In this document: positions 1-12,632 of the stretch, piece by piece
Numbering within the stretch: the first letter of the stretch is position 1
Layout: every line of letters begins with the position of its first letter
Origin: Papilionanthe hookeriana x Papilionanthe teres
Taxonomy: Eukaryota; Streptophyta; Magnoliopsida; Asparagales; Orchidaceae
DNA: 64,000 nt
Direction: 5' to 3'
NCBI GenBank assembly: GCA_022702705.1
Contig: CM040424.1
Span: 141,781,665-141,845,664 of the forward strand
Program-made: the position numbers and the translations under genes
The notes under the pieces: model-generated
The model's input: only the letters and a program-made list of their open reading frames with translations
Told to the model about the DNA's origin: nothing
Databases searched by the model: none

Positions 1-3000
1 AGTTTCTGGTTTGATTAGTCACAAGTGAGTAGATGATATTTCGTTAGCTGGCATGAGTTGTCTCCTCCAAAATAACATCTCAAACCAAGTTGCATTTTTC
101 TGGTTCAAGATTAAGTTTTAATGTCTTTTAGAGTATATTTTATGTTATTTAACTCGATTTGGTACTTTAGCCCAGATTGTCCCTAACTCAGGCTAAGTGT
201 TCTTTTATTCCCAAATGAGAAGTCAAGCTGTACTTATCCTCCAATCACATTAGTTTTAGTTGATTTTAGTTAGCCAAGTTAAGTGGAACTAATCCAGACC
301 GAGTCTCTAGATAATCTAAGTTAATCTGGATAGGCTAGTTTTCTCTTAGATTGCCTTTAAACTTACTTAAATTGACCAAGTGTAATAGGATAACCCAAGT
401 TAACCTAATTTAATTATTTTCAAACAAGTCTTAGTTGTTTTAGTTTGAACTAAAATAGGTTAAGTTTAAACCAAGTTAGATTGACTTGGGAATATACCAG
501 GATGAGCTGGATGCTTCAATCTAAATTCCTGGGTTAAATCAAGTTTAATTTAAATTAGACTTCACTGCAATCTAAGTTAAGATAGACTTGATTTGTCTCT
601 TTAAGTTTAAGTTAGTGTTAACTTAAATTATTCCTTGATTAAACTAGGGTTTGAGATTTAAGTTAAACTTAAAGTTGAGTCTATAGTTGGGTCAATAAGA
701 TTTTATTCCATTACCCTGAAGAAAAGTTATCTTTAGGTTATCCTGTTCTAGATCAGGTTGTCCTAGAGGGTTGAGTTAATTTTCATTAGCCTAAGTTAGA
801 TCAGGCTGACCCGAAGATTGAGTTGATCAAGGATAAGTTTGATTGATCTGATGATCTATTTGATTTGGGTTAACCTGAGTTAGATCGGTTTGACCCAATG
901 ATTTAGTTCAGTTTGGTTAACCCAAGCTAGGTCGGGTTCAATCAATGATTCAGTTGATTTAGATTAAGTTGAGTTAGGTCAGGTTGACCGGATGATTCAA
1001 AGATTTAGTTGATTTGGGTTAACCCGAGTTAGGTAGAGTTGAGGCGGTGATTAAGTTGAGTTGGGTTAACCCAAGTTAGGTTGGGTTGACCTGGTGATTC
1101 TCCTGAGTTGAATTAACCTGAGTTTTATTAGGTTGATCTATTGATTTGATTGATTTGGGTTAAGTAGAGTTAGGTCAGGCTGATATAGTGATTAATTTGA
1201 GTTGGGTTCACCCAAGTTAGGCCCTGTTTACCTGGTAATTTAAAGATTTAGTTAATTTGGGATAACTTGAGCTAGGTTTGGTTGAGTGATTTGGTTGAGA
1301 CTGTTTAACCCAAGCTAGGTTGGGTTGACCCAGTGATTTAGTTGAGTTGGGTTAACTTGAGTTAAGTCAAGTTAACATGATGATTCAAAGATTTAGTTGA
1401 TTTGGGTTAACCCGAGTTTGGCTAGGTTGACCCAATAATTTAGTTAGTTTGTTCAACTCAAGTTAGGTTAGTTTGATCCAACGATTTAGTTGATTTGGCC
1501 TAAGTCAAAGTTAAGTTAGACGTAGACAAGATCTTGATTGAGCTAGATCAAAGGTAATCCTATTTAAACTAAGTCTAAATTAGGTTAGACTTAAGTTAGA
1601 TTTAGTTTGTTTTAAACCTAAGGTTGGGTTCAATTTGAGCTAATTATTTTTTAGGGTAGACTTAGGCTAGATCTACCTTGGGTTAGACCTAAGTTTGAGT
1701 TAAATTTGAACTATGTCTAGGTTAGGATAGACTTATGTTAGGTCTAGGTTTAGTTAGACCTAGGGTTGAGTTCAATTTAAGCTTGTTTAGGTTTTAGGTT
1801 CAATGTAGGTTGAACCTAAAGAAATTGAGTAAGCCTAATGTTGATTAGACATAGGATTTAGGTTCAGTTAAGGTTGATTCTAAAGAGTTGATTAAGTCTA
1901 ATATAGGTTAGACTTAGGATTTAGGTTCAATGTTTATTAAACATTAAGAGTTGACTAAGTCTCATGTAGATTAGACTTAGGGTTTAGGTTCAATGTAAGT
2001 TGAACCTAAAGAGGGTTGGTTAGGTCTAATCTAGATTAGACTTAGGGTTTAGGTTCAATGTAGGTTTAACCTAAAGAGGATTAGTTAATTCTAAGACTAC
2101 GCTTAGGGTTTAGTTTCAATATAGGTTGAACTAAAAATGGTTGTTTAAGTCTAATGTTGGTTAGGCTTATGGTTTAAGTTCAGTTGGTTGAACCTAGGGT
2201 TAGGTTTAATTTAGGTTGAACTTAAGGTTTAGGGTTAGGTATATGTTGGTTTTAATTAAGGATCATGTTCAATTTTAGTTGAACCTAAGGATTTAGGTTT
2301 AAGTCTAAGTTGGTTTGGACCTCGTGTTAGGTTTAATTTTGGTTGAACCAAGGTTTAGGTTCAACTTCATTTGAACCTAAGGATTTAGGGTTAGGTCCAA
2401 GTTGGTTAGGACCAAGGGTTAGGATCATTATTGGTTGAACCTAAAGTTTAGGATTAAGTCCAAGTTAGCTTCGACATGGGGTTCAACTTGGGTTGAAGAT
2501 AAGGATTTATGGTTAAGTCCAAGTTGGTTTGGACCTAGGGTTAGGTTCAATTTGAGTTGAACCTAAGGAGTTAGGGTTAAGCCCAAGCTGGTTTGGACCT
2601 AGAGTTTGAAGGCTAGGTCCAGTTTGGGTTGGACCTATCATTTAGGGTCAGATTAGGTCTAAGGTGGTTAGACCTAACATTTAGGTTTTAGGTTGGGTCT
2701 AAGGTGATTAGACCCAACATTTAGGGTTTAGATTGAATATAAGGTGGTTAATCTTACACAAATTTGATATGAGCTAAGTTAAGTCTGATTAGGACTTAGA
2801 TTTAACTTTAATTTGTTTGGTTCTAATTTCACTCATGTTAGGTTTAAAACAGTTTAAACCTACCCTAAGTCTAAGCCCAAACTAGACTGAAATACCTTAG
2901 TCTTAGAGATGTTCTCATGATTAAAAAGATAACCATGGTATAATATCTCTAAAACCTTTAAATGAATTTCTTAATTTAGTTAAAAAATAATTTGAGCCAA

Positions 3001-6000
3001 AATACAATTTTTTTTTATTTTTAACATTGAATTTCTATTTTTTTTATTTTAGTGTTTTTATGGATGTAAATTGTCATTTTAAAGTTCAACTTCATGCCCT
3101 TGAATTTTCTAGCCAATTTTCATATTTATTTTGAATTTTTATAATTATTTTTCAAAATATTTATAAACTTAGTAGAAAATTGAATATTTTAATGTTAGGT
3201 AGGTCCCCTAACTTTAGAAAAATCATGAAATGTTCTAAAAGATGAGAGAAATGATTTCTAAATTCTCATAATTTTGGAATTCATATTTAATTTTTATTAA
3301 TAAAAATGCTCTCTAGATTATTTAATTAATTAAGAATTAAACTTTATGTACTTATTTTCATTTTTTTATTAATTTTCACTTGGTTCACTGATGTCAGAGA
3401 TATTTTAATTTTAATTTTAAGATTTTTCTACGTAGAGTTACGTATCTTTGAAGTTACATTGATTTATATGGATTCAATTAACTAGGAAAAGGGAATTTCC
3501 TACTTATATACGCGACATCTCTGTCATCATCGACGTCGTCGAAAATCTACGTGGCGTTGTTTTATATGTGGTGCTTTCCTTGCAAACACTGAAGTGGGCC
3601 TCGGTATGCTCCTCTATTCTACACAGTTTGATGGCCTAATCTAATCTCTACCGTCTATTCCAATACATAAAAATAGAAGGCATACGTTCTCTGTCCCCAC
3701 GAGACAATGGAATGAAGATCGTTCATGATTAAAACCTAATTTCTCCCTTGATTTTCCATTAAATCTCATTGGGTATGTTCCTAAGTTTCATCTATCCTAG
3801 ACTAACACATCTATGGTTGACCAAGCATGGTGCATTCATTTCTTTCACAAAATACAATACTTGAAGTAGATTTTTGGGTTTTTTATCCATACATTATCCC
3901 AAGAGGTGTTACCTTAATTGGATTTGACAGACATGACCGCCTTAACCGCACAATACTTCTCCTTAATTCAATTTGGATTGAAATCAACCCTAGCTATGAG
4001 CTAGGACAAATGGTGGCTCGGTTTGGTCATAGGATAGGTTTAAGTGTGCAGGAAGGTTTGATTTTGATTAGGCATCACCAACTTTTGTCTTGATTGCGGG
4101 TGTCTGTTTTGGCCTTCCTAGACATACATGAGAAATTTCAAAGGAAAAAACCAATTGAAGAAAAAATGATCATTAACCCTTTTTTACTAATAAACAAGAA
4201 GTCTAAAATACATCAAATAATATCATAAGGTGTTGATACTACATCAAACATAATGTCTTTGCAACAAAAAGATTAAACAACATCTAATATCGTGCATATC
4301 AATGTATGCCATACTAATCTGTCAAGCTCCTCATCATAGTGGTCTCTACTACTACATGATCTATTGTAGACACCTTGCACTCTAAGGTATCATTAGAGAC
4401 GAGCTCTTTCAAGTATAACTCAGGTGATCAGATATTCAAAGGATCACGGTAGCTCTAAAGGCTGCAATCCTTATAATTATGGCTCAGGCTAATAGTAGAT
4501 CGAGCACTTATCAGGACACATTCTCATGAGAGTGATTGAGATCCTTTGTCGACTCACTCCTGGAATGCAATGTTGTTTCACATCAACTTGATTTCCTTGT
4601 AAGATTATCACATATCCAAGCAGAAGGGGTGTTCAGAATGAACCCTTAAATTCTTTAGGTCCTCTGATCTTTAGCTCAGTCCACAATAGTATAACACATT
4701 TGCTCAGTAGCAAAATCATGCAGAAATGTCTTTTAAAGTCAAGGTGGTCAATGTGGCGTAGAATGCAATCCCTCTCGTTATATATGTTGATAATACAATT
4801 GTCGAGGATGCAATCAGAAGGTAGCATAATCTATGACACTAACATCTTAATTATTTCATTTATTATTAGTGGCATCAGATTAAGTCAATTATATTTTAAG
4901 ATGCCAGGTGTATTTCCATCGCTATCCATAGCAAAGTTATATCAAAAACTGTATTGTATGGTGATACAACATTTTCCCTGCTTCTATCAGCTGGGTTCCG
5001 AATAAGTTTCCTTTCTAGATATTCTGGTCGTCTTATATCACGAGCCTTCAATCACATGTTCAATAATGATTACTTGTTCTTCCTTGTCAAACAACCTAGT
5101 AAATAGTTTTACACCCTTCAATATGTCGATCTATTTGTTGTTGACTCTCTATAAATGGTGGATGAACTATTCCATGATAGTTTGCATGCACTTCAATTCT
5201 TCTTTAGAAATAATTTGTCTGACAATAGGCTCTTCTGAAGCCATTGGGTCAATAGCTTGTGTAGTGCATGGATTTAGTGGGATCATAAGCCTTCAATCTC
5301 ATCTTCTTTTGGATCAAAGTTTTCTATCCCTAAGATAGGATATGCTTCTCCTGGAATATACTCTAGAATCTGAAACTCAAACTCCGTGAGATCTTCTTAC
5401 ATGGGCTGTGACTGCAGTTCCTGTGCTTTTTGTTTTTCAGAACTTTTTAGCCATTTGTTCAAATTTCATAGTTGAATATGGTTCAACCCAATTTTTATCT
5501 TGCTCATCTCTACTATAGAAGCATCTACAATTCCTTGGACAACATCAACTATTACTGACTTCAGTCTTCTGTTGTTACTTGTCATATCAGGGGCCTGTTC
5601 AGATTTTACCAGTTCTATCTTTTTCTTAGTTTTTCTGTTTTATTTGAGAGCAAAATTCTATGATATGTTCTCTTTTCTTGGCCTCCTTCTAGATAAAAAC
5701 TGTCAGTAATGGATCATTACATGATAAATCCATCAGTGCTAAGTCAAAATCGAAATGTGCCTTTTCCCTTTTTGCATGCTATGTGATTTAGGGCTAAGCA
5801 CACTCCACTACGAAAAGTAAAAATATGTATGGGGTATGTCATTTTCTTGTTTAAAACACAAAAAATGTCATTTTGTATTTTAAATATTTTATGGTAATTT
5901 TTTGGTTGTTTATGTATTTGTTTGGTTTTAGTTCGTTTGTCATTTTGATTTTTGAATTTTTGTTTTAATTCATGATTTGTTTGTCATTATAGATAATAAC

Positions 6001-6124
6001 TTATTAATATCGATCTAATAAGAGAGAAAGTTTTTTCAGAAATTTAAGATTTTTTGTTCACAAACATAATAGAATTAAGAGAGATAAACCTCATTCATAT
6101 TAATTGGTTTGTTTTACTTATCCA
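1..6124 (-). repeat. 3' LTR of element A (left end outside window)
   Basis: Bases 1 to about 672 match 24.0-24.68 kb, which is the part of A's 5' LTR that survives left of the element D insertion. That proves a repeated terminal sequence. The plus-strand end is set at the ...TTATCCA just before a run of 12 C (a polypurine tract on the minus strand), so the element-strand LTR begins TGGATAAG. The full length would be near 7.1 kb, like the LTR of B. Bases about 3370-3840 resemble 55.8-56.2 kb of LTR B (shared gatttttctac and tttgaagtt blocks, then a CpG-containing stretch), so the LTRs are distantly related. Bases 4140-6120 hold no coding sequence that I recognise. Confidence 0.7.
640..2760. 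repeat. Degenerate palindrome-rich minisatellite inside LTR A
   Basis: Two zones of imperfect tandem repeats. About 780-1500 repeats 'gatttagttgatttgggtt' followed by GGGTTAACCC-type palindromes and 'aggttgggttgacc'. About 1780-2500 has a roughly 64-bp unit containing two palindromes: GTCTAATCTAGATTAGAC (perfect, 2024-2041) and AGGTTCAA-N6-TTGAACCT (1986-2007). TTTAGGG-like strings appear but are not a telomere array. The other LTR A copy is cut by element D just before this block. Confidence 0.75.
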
Positions 6125-6136
6125 CCCCCCCCCCCC
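6125..6136 (-). other. Polypurine tract of element A (G12)
   Basis: Twelve consecutive C on the plus strand, that is G12 on the element strand. It lies directly between the end of the integrase frame and the proposed LTR start TGGATAAG. This is the expected place for the plus-strand primer. Confidence 0.6.
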
Positions 6137-7264
6137 AATTTACAAAACAAGTCATTTTCTTTTCACGCCACATTATATTTTTTTTCAAATGCTGCCCATT
6201 AACAGGGGGTATTATTCTTTCTCCTTGGCAATTGACCAGTTGATAGCATTCTCCAAAATATGTCTTTTCAAAAATGTACAGGCCTTCCCATGTTGGTTCG
6301 AATTTCTTGCCTATTTTACAATGGGCAAGGATAGGTCTTCTGATTACTAAGATCAAAATGATAAATCTTTAGATTACCAAGACCAAATTGCCAATTCAGA
6401 ATGCTCTTGGATGAACAAACTTGTCGTGGGCCCGTTTCATTTTTTCGTGATACAGTTCCAAATTTTCTTAAGCCTGCAAACGCTTGCCCTCCCAAACTGT
6501 TATGTTCTTCAAGCCACAATTTTGCATCTTCTTCTTCAGCTATTTTGTTGGCAACTACTACTCCAAGAGAAGTTGCACTTTGAGCGGCAATACAGCTTTA
6601 AATTCGTACACCTGAGCAAACGCTGTTGACCTTGTCAGTGGTTACTATGTAGTATGATAGGCCTACAAAGCTTCCTATAGATTTTCATGCCATTTTCTCA
6701 TGTTGTAGGTTAACGTCTCTTTCAATATTTGAACCAAAGTCTAATTAAAGGCTTCGACTAAACCATTAGCCTTAGGATAATAGATTGTTGAATATTTATA
6801 ATCTATTCCATGTATTTTAGAAAAGTTATTTATTTTTGTATTCTTGAAGGTTGTCCCATTATCTTAGTTTACCCTTCGAGGTACTCTAAATATGTAAACA
6901 ATTTGAGCCTTAAAGAACCAGAGAACTTGATTTGCTTTCACCTCTCTGAGTGGTATGGTATCTACACATTTAGAGAATTAGTTAGTAGTAGCAGAATAAA
7001 TCGGTGACCTCTAGATGATGGAGGGTCTATAGAACCCACTTTGTATGTGCCCCAACACTCAAACGACCATGATGTAGTTTTCAAATGGAGCACAATCGAA
7101 GGTTGGTGTAAGGTCACTCCATGCACTTGGCATCGATGAAACCTTTTGGCAGTTTCCATGCGGTCTGCTATCATTGTCAACCAATAAATCCAAGTCTTTT
7201 AATTATTTTTTTATTTTTTTCCAAATTGATTTGCACCACAAAGGTCTGAGTGGACTTCTTTGAT
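6137..7264 (-). pseudogene. Element A integrase remnant
   Basis: Minus-strand frames encode recognisable integrase pieces. 6962-7180 has the CxVHG linker after the zinc-finger region and the WPFECWGTD-like start of the catalytic core, here FECWGTYKV, so the first catalytic Asp is changed to Tyr. 6316-6519 covers the segment before the C-terminal domain. 6114-6356 has KFEPTWEG, the GPF-type C-terminal motif. The order matches element B at 42.7-43.86 kb. Frames are interrupted repeatedly, so the protein is inactive. Confidence 0.8.
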
Positions 7265-7755
7265 AAAGTAAGGAGGCCCAAAGCTGAGATTTCAGATTTA
7301 GCCAATGAATGGGGATTGGATGTTGATGATGAGGATTATTACCTGTCAGATTATATAGATGAGAAATTCGTGGAGATCAATGTCGTCAAGACTAAGGGAA
7401 CAACATTTGTGAGCGATGCTCCACTTTCTATGGAGGTGAACGCCATGGACGAATTCCAAAAAGCCACTCAGCTGAGGGAAGAACAGATCATCAGTTTAGA
7501 GAAAATGATGGAGGAGATGACTGCCACCATAACCACCATGGCTACGATACTTGGACAGCCACAGTCATGATAAATTGCATCTTTGAAGGTTAAGCAGCTC
7601 TAGGTTGTACACATTACAGATGAAAGAAAAGAAGTCTCTTATGCTAATGGGGACAAACTACTAAAGAAGGATTCAGTTCAAAGTTTGGTACCTAAAAAAG
7701 ACATTAAGCAGTTGGTCGAACAACAAGTAAGGGAGGCCTTATAGCCATATCTGGT
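7265..7755 (+). pseudogene. Inverted gag fragment embedded in element A
   Basis: The plus-strand frame from about 7268 to 7567 encodes FVEINVV, then EEQIISLEKMMEEM. After two stops it continues with QSLVPKKDIKQLVEQQVREAL. This matches B's gag around YAEINMVETR, the coiled coil, and IPEKDIKNLVEQQVREAL. It points opposite to all flanking element A coding sequence. The sequence left (near 7265) and right (TCAAATGATCTG, near 7763) aligns with continuous B sequence around 43.80-43.93 kb. A's own copy of this gag region is still at 21.1-21.4 kb, so this is an additional piece from a different gag. It looks like filler DNA or a rearranged insertion. Confidence 0.75.
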
Positions 7756-8560
7756 CAAATGATCTGTGGTAGGACATTGTTTACTATGGCGTAAGACAAT
7801 GCCCAAGGTTTGATTTAGTTTTCAATAAAGTTTTCTTCTGGTAATTTGTCAAACTGCAAATACTCAAGGAATGACTGTTTCCAATCCTATTTTTCTTACT
7901 TCTCAGTAGCTATTACTATTGCATCACCACCGATTTTGTGAATGTTATACATATCTATATAGGAGAGAACTTGTCATCCTTATGTTGAAATTAAAACATG
8001 ATCCTCTTCTGGATAGGCAAACTCTTTAGCAAGCTTTTCCAAAGAGTTTTCTCGCCTCAAAACAAAGAAAAACATTACAATTAGGATTTGTTCTAACAAT
8101 TTCATCATGTAACAGAAGTATTGTTCAGGTCTTATTTTTAGGGTCTTGTACTTTCCAGCAATTTGGTTGATGAAATGCTGAGAATCGTCGTAGATTTTGA
8201 TGACTTTGATTTCCATCATGTTTTAAAGTTCTAAGCAAGTTATGAGTGCTCGTACTTAGCTTCATTATTTGTGTAAGGCACTGTCAAGTGGTAAGAGAAT
8301 AACATCATCAGTTTGTCTGGGTTGACGAAAACCAACCATACTTTTGCATTATCGGCAACAACTTTTTGCATGTCCTTGTCCTTATAAACAGATGAAGCTT
8401 TGTCAAAGTATAGCTCCTAACGAGGAGTGTCAGAATTGTCGAGCTCTGATATCTGTTCATCAGGCAGGTCATCATTAAGATGGGACCCTACTGGTATTGG
8501 GTGTGCTGCAAGAAAGTCAGCCAGTATCTATCCTTTGACTGCATGTAAAGGTACGAAGGT
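7756..8560 (-). pseudogene. Element A second RNase H (aRH-like) region remnant
   Basis: Aligns with B's 43.86-44.69 kb. The 7980-8219 minus frame has IKIYDDSQHFINQIAGKY and a later LEKLAKEFA, the counterpart of B's NALARLAKEFA. Further up, near 8400-8480, the plus strand matches the antisense of B's LYFDGAS region. The Tat lineage is known to carry this extra RNase H between the usual RNase H and the integrase. Several stops. Confidence 0.7.
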
Positions 8561-10010
8561 ATGCCGAATTATAGTATCATTGTCTATTTTCTAGTCTTCC
8601 AGAAAGCGTTGGTTGTGTCATTCGGTACTACAAAGTATTCACTTTGGAAAAGAGAGTTGACTTGTGGAAATACATGTAGTGCATGAGCTTTTTAATGACG
8701 AAGATCAAACCTAAGAAATACTTTTAGGACACCTTATTCCAAATGGAATTGAACGATGACATAAGTAGTATAGAGCATTTCCTTTACCCTCATCATTAAC
8801 TTGAGCTAATAAGGCTCCAAGGGAGTCATCTAAAATCGCGGTATATAGGATCATTTGTCTTCCTTAGTTAGGAGCTGGTAAAACAAGTGTCATCAAAATA
8901 TTGTTTGATGCTTTTAAAAGTGAGTAGCTTTACACTTAGAGACAAAATGTAAAATGATTATATCCATGATAGGGTTGGTGTAGCTCCATAGACAGACAAA
9001 ATTAGAGAGAGTCACCTTAGATGGTTTGGTCACATTAAACGTCGACCATCTGTTGATCCGATTAGGACAGTAGATGTTTGAGATTCAACTTATGTTTAGA
9101 AAGTCAGAGGTTGACCTATGAAGACGTGGGCTTATTTTATAAAAAATGATCTTAATTTATTAGAATTAAATGAAAATATGGCATGAAATAGAACGCAATG
9201 AAGAAAAGCGATTCATGTAGCCGACCCCACATAGTGGGATTAAGGCTTTGTTGTTTTTGTTGTTGTTGTTGCTTTTAAAAGTGTGTTGGCATTTGTCATC
9301 CCACACGAATTTGGCAAATTTTTTGGTAAAGTTTGTGAGAGTTTGATATCAAAATGATAAATTAGAGATGAAGCATCTTATATATGCCAACTTTTCTTAG
9401 AAAAATCATAGTTGGGTCAAATTCTTTGGAGGGGACATATTTAAGATTACTTCGATTTTAAGAGGGTCAATTTCGATCATACGATGATGAACAACGAATC
9501 CTAAAAACTTCCTTCAGGTGACACAAAGGTGGACTTTAAGAGATTCATTTAAAGATTGAACTGTCGCAATCGTTCAAAGATGATTCTTAAATCATACACA
9601 TGGTCATCCTTTTGTCTACTCCTGATGACTAAGTCATCCTCATAAAACATGACCTGACTGTGAATGAGTTTATTGAATATCCTGGTCATAGCCCATTGGT
9701 ATGTCGCAGTGGTAATATTAAGTCTAAAGGGTATTACCATATAGCTGTAAATCCTGATAGGTTTTTGAAAGGCTTTGTTTGCTTTATCTTGTATCTACAT
9801 TTCAATTTAATTGTTACCAAACGATCCGTCCATGAATAAGAAAATTTTTTGTGCTGAAGCAAAAACCACCATTAACACTAGGATCAGTAAAGAAAATTTG
9901 TCTTTTGGACATAATTTATTTAGATCATTGAAGTTAATGTAGAATCGAATTTAGCATTTATTATTTTCACATGCACTATATTGGACAGCTAAAGTAGATA
10001 TGTCTCTTCT
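8561..10010 (-). pseudogene. Element A reverse transcriptase and RNase H remnant
   Basis: The 9549-9740 minus frame shows the RT catalytic region with FYEDDLVI, where active Ty3/gypsy enzymes have YVDD, preceded by a TYQWAMTRIF block and followed by DLRIIFERLRQFNL. The region aligns with B's 44.7-45.85 kb. It is interrupted at 8923-9269 by a LINE fragment and by multiple stops. Confidence 0.8.
8909..9283 (+). mobile_element. 5'-truncated LINE (L1-type) with 14-bp target-site duplication
   Basis: The insert is 8923-9269. It encodes a degenerate LINE ORF2 tail: LRWFGHIKRRP, then a PMKTWA block, then VADPT near the end. The terminal nucleotides are tagccgaccccacatagtgg, then GGCTTTG and a (TTG)n tail. 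TGCTTTTAAAAGTG occurs at 8909-8922 and again at 9270-9283, flanking it exactly. Removing the insert plus one repeat restores alignment of the flanking RT sequence to element B. About 350 bp survive, typical of aborted target-primed reverse transcription. Confidence 0.9.
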
Positions 10011-11610
10011 TGAATGAAGCCTGCATCAATTATGTTCTTAACCTCGGTCACAACTTGCTATTCAATTTCCATGCACATTCTTCTTGGAGCTTGTTTTACT
10101 GGGATTGCAGTTTGGTTCATTCCAAGTTTATGGATTGTTACTTCTGAAGTAAGTTCGGAATTTTCATCTCAACTCCAAGCAAAAAAGTATTTATGTTCTT
10201 TTAGTAATTGAATTATTTCTTTTTTTTTTCAATGTCATTATTTAGAGTGCTAATGAATGTTGGCCATGGTTCTTATTCAGTTCCCAAGTTGATTTCATTT
10301 AGCATATCTACTTTCAATTTAATATCTTCTTCAAATTTAGGTGGCACATCTTCAATTGAATGTTTTAAAGAATAAGGTGATTTTGTACATTTAATATAGG
10401 GTTCTTTGGTTACAACAAAGCAAAATTATATGTTATCTAGAGGTACTACTATACCAAATCGAACACCTTATTTCAAGTTGGGACTTTGTTGTTGATTTTC
10501 CCAAAATTTTTCAAAGAGGTTTGATTGGTCTGTTGGCCATTGTTTTGATATCAAACCATGTTGAAAAAGCTTTTGAGCATAAGTGGAATAACGATCAATA
10601 GTAAGTTCCACTAATTTTAAGAAATTTTCCGATTCTAGTTTTACATTTGTTTCAAAACTAGAAGAGGAGGAGCCAAGTTTGAACTTGATAGGTTTCATAC
10701 CCTCACTATGTACTTCTTTGGCCACAAAATTCTCAACTTTATTTGGAAAAAATTAGAGCCAAAGTCATAGCATGCACATAGTTTTTTATTTTCTCATACA
10801 TGGACTAAAATTGTTTTGTTTCTTTTTTACCTTCAAATGATATATTGAATGATAGCTCTTTCTGAGTCACCAGCAGTATTTGCTTCTTTTATTTTTTTCC
10901 TCATACTAGAGTCCCGATAGAAGTTAAACTATAAGGGATTCTTTATTCAACAATTCTGTCTTCTCTCCCTCATCCTCACCTCTAGCCTCAACCTCCGATG
11001 TGAGTACTATGGCAGTCTCTACCCTTTAGTTGAATTGCATTCTAATGTTCTTTGACTTTTCTTTCTTCCTCATAATTTTATTTTATTTTCTTATTTTTAT
11101 CCATTTCTTTTTTGCATTTACCACCATGTCTCTGGAGAAGCCTATCTTCTTTAGTGGAGCATAGTATGCAACATCTTCATGTATGCCAATTCTGTGTACA
11201 AAGAAAGGACTGTAGATCACCTTTAATGCAATATTATTGTCCCTCATGCAGGTTTTTGATGCACTGGTGCAATGATGAGGGAACCATCTTGTTTTCATGG
11301 AGCTACGGTCTGCCCACTAATGCATTAAAAGATGTTTGAGAGTCGTTAACATGGAATTTTGTTATTGTTACTAGATTACCAATTTTCAGAAGTAATGTAA
11401 TCCTTAGGACTCTTTCTCCTTGTTGATTCAAGTAGTGTAGCATCATCTTGTTGGTTGTTAGCCTACGGGCATCAATGTCTAAACATGCAAGGGTTCTTAA
11501 ACTCTTAATGTTTATTGAAGCATCAAGATCAATAAGCATATGTGAAATAATAACATTGTTAAAATTAACTGAGATATAAAGTGTGTGGTTGTATTTGGTT
11601 GTGTCAAACA
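10011..11610 (-). pseudogene. Element A protease and protease-RT linker remnant
   Basis: The 11303-11611 minus frame encodes LIDLDASINIKSLRTLACL and ends with FNALVGRP, the aspartic protease active-site and flap-end regions. B has VDPAASINIMSLRTLAYL and FNALLGRP. The catalytic triplet is DLD rather than DxG. The 10468-10725 frame matches B's SSELMELP...RGFLPRQW linker. The plus strand at 10970-11020 is the antisense of a degraded Arg/Gly-rich stretch that is intact in B. Confidence 0.75.
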
Positions 11611-12632
11611 TTAAATCATCATAAGAGAATGTGACTTGGTCAGGTCTTCTAGTGAATAATCCTCATTCAAGGAAGTACTAGAAGGTTGAGCCAAAGAGAT
11701 CTTAGGATCCAAATGAGCTTCTATTAATGATTCCCTCATTTCTTTAGATAGAATCAGGGCATCATAGATTCTCAATTTGCCTGGTACTTTCCTTACATGG
11801 GCTAAAACGTTGTAGTCTACTTTAATATAGGACTTGTCAGTATTTTCTTGAGTTAGTCTCCATTGTACTGGTTGAACTACCATTTCTAGCATAATCATTA
11901 GTTGGTCTTTCTCATTAGGAGTTGTTCTTGAATGTAGAACTTTCCTACTTCATAAATTTACTTCAATTAGTTCTTCTACTTATTGCTCCGAACTTGGAGA
12001 TTTCTTCAGGAGCATTTCATCTGACACTTTTGTCTCTGAGTCTGATGATTTTAATCCTATAGAATTTGGTGCTCCTTGCAACTCAAACGTAACAATATCA
12101 TCTTCATTTTCACTTCATAGGTTATTGTTATTATTATCATTGTTCGACCCATCAAGATCGTGTCCATTCAATAATTTTCTACAGGATCGAAATAGGATTA
12201 ATTGTTTTTTAGAGAAACATTATCAGATATGGAAAAATGTAAGCGAAATTAAACATCTTTGCGTTAAAATTCCCTAAAGGGATGAAGAAAAAGTTATACA
12301 ATGTCAACAGATTGAGGCATTTCTTCCCTTGATCCGTGACAACTAGTCTAGTATCATAAGTGGAAATAAAAGGAATGAAAGAAGTGGAAGGTACAAAGGG
12401 AGTAGCAGTCCCTATGCTGTCATGGCCTCAAATCCTTTCCGTTTCATTTTCATGCTTCTTTTTCTTTTCTTTTCTTAGCGGTGCGAGCTGCTTCGACATT
12501 GACATTAAAGTTGAAGTATCTTTCATCTTGTTGAATTTTTTTTAGAAGGTTTGGATCATGATATCTCTCATCCATCTTCATCCCTATAAGGATCAACAAG
12601 AACAAATTCATCAGTTTTGATTATATTGATCA
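11611..12632 (-). pseudogene. Element A gag C-terminus and gag-protease linker remnant
   Basis: The 11611-11898 minus frame has KVDYNVLAHVRKVPGKLRIY followed by DALILSKEMRE, almost the same as B at 47.5-47.7 kb. At the far end, next to the solo LTR, the minus strand reads NIIKTDEFVLVDPYRDEDG. This continues the gag interrupted at 19953 and corresponds to B's VISTDPVIPIDPYATDDG. Confidence 0.8.

Noticed and set aside
1780..2640. Telomere-like TTTAGGG strings
   Set aside because: They are scattered in a longer palindromic repeat unit and never form a head-to-tail heptamer array.
4633..5338. Several 60-100 codon frames on both strands
   Set aside because: Overlapping frames on opposite strands without motif or composition support; they lie inside LTR A.
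5290..5720. Minus-strand stretches resembling coding sequence (IPGEAYPILGIENFDPKEDE)
   Set aside because: They are short and broken by stops in every frame, lie inside the inferred LTR A, and match no family I recognise.
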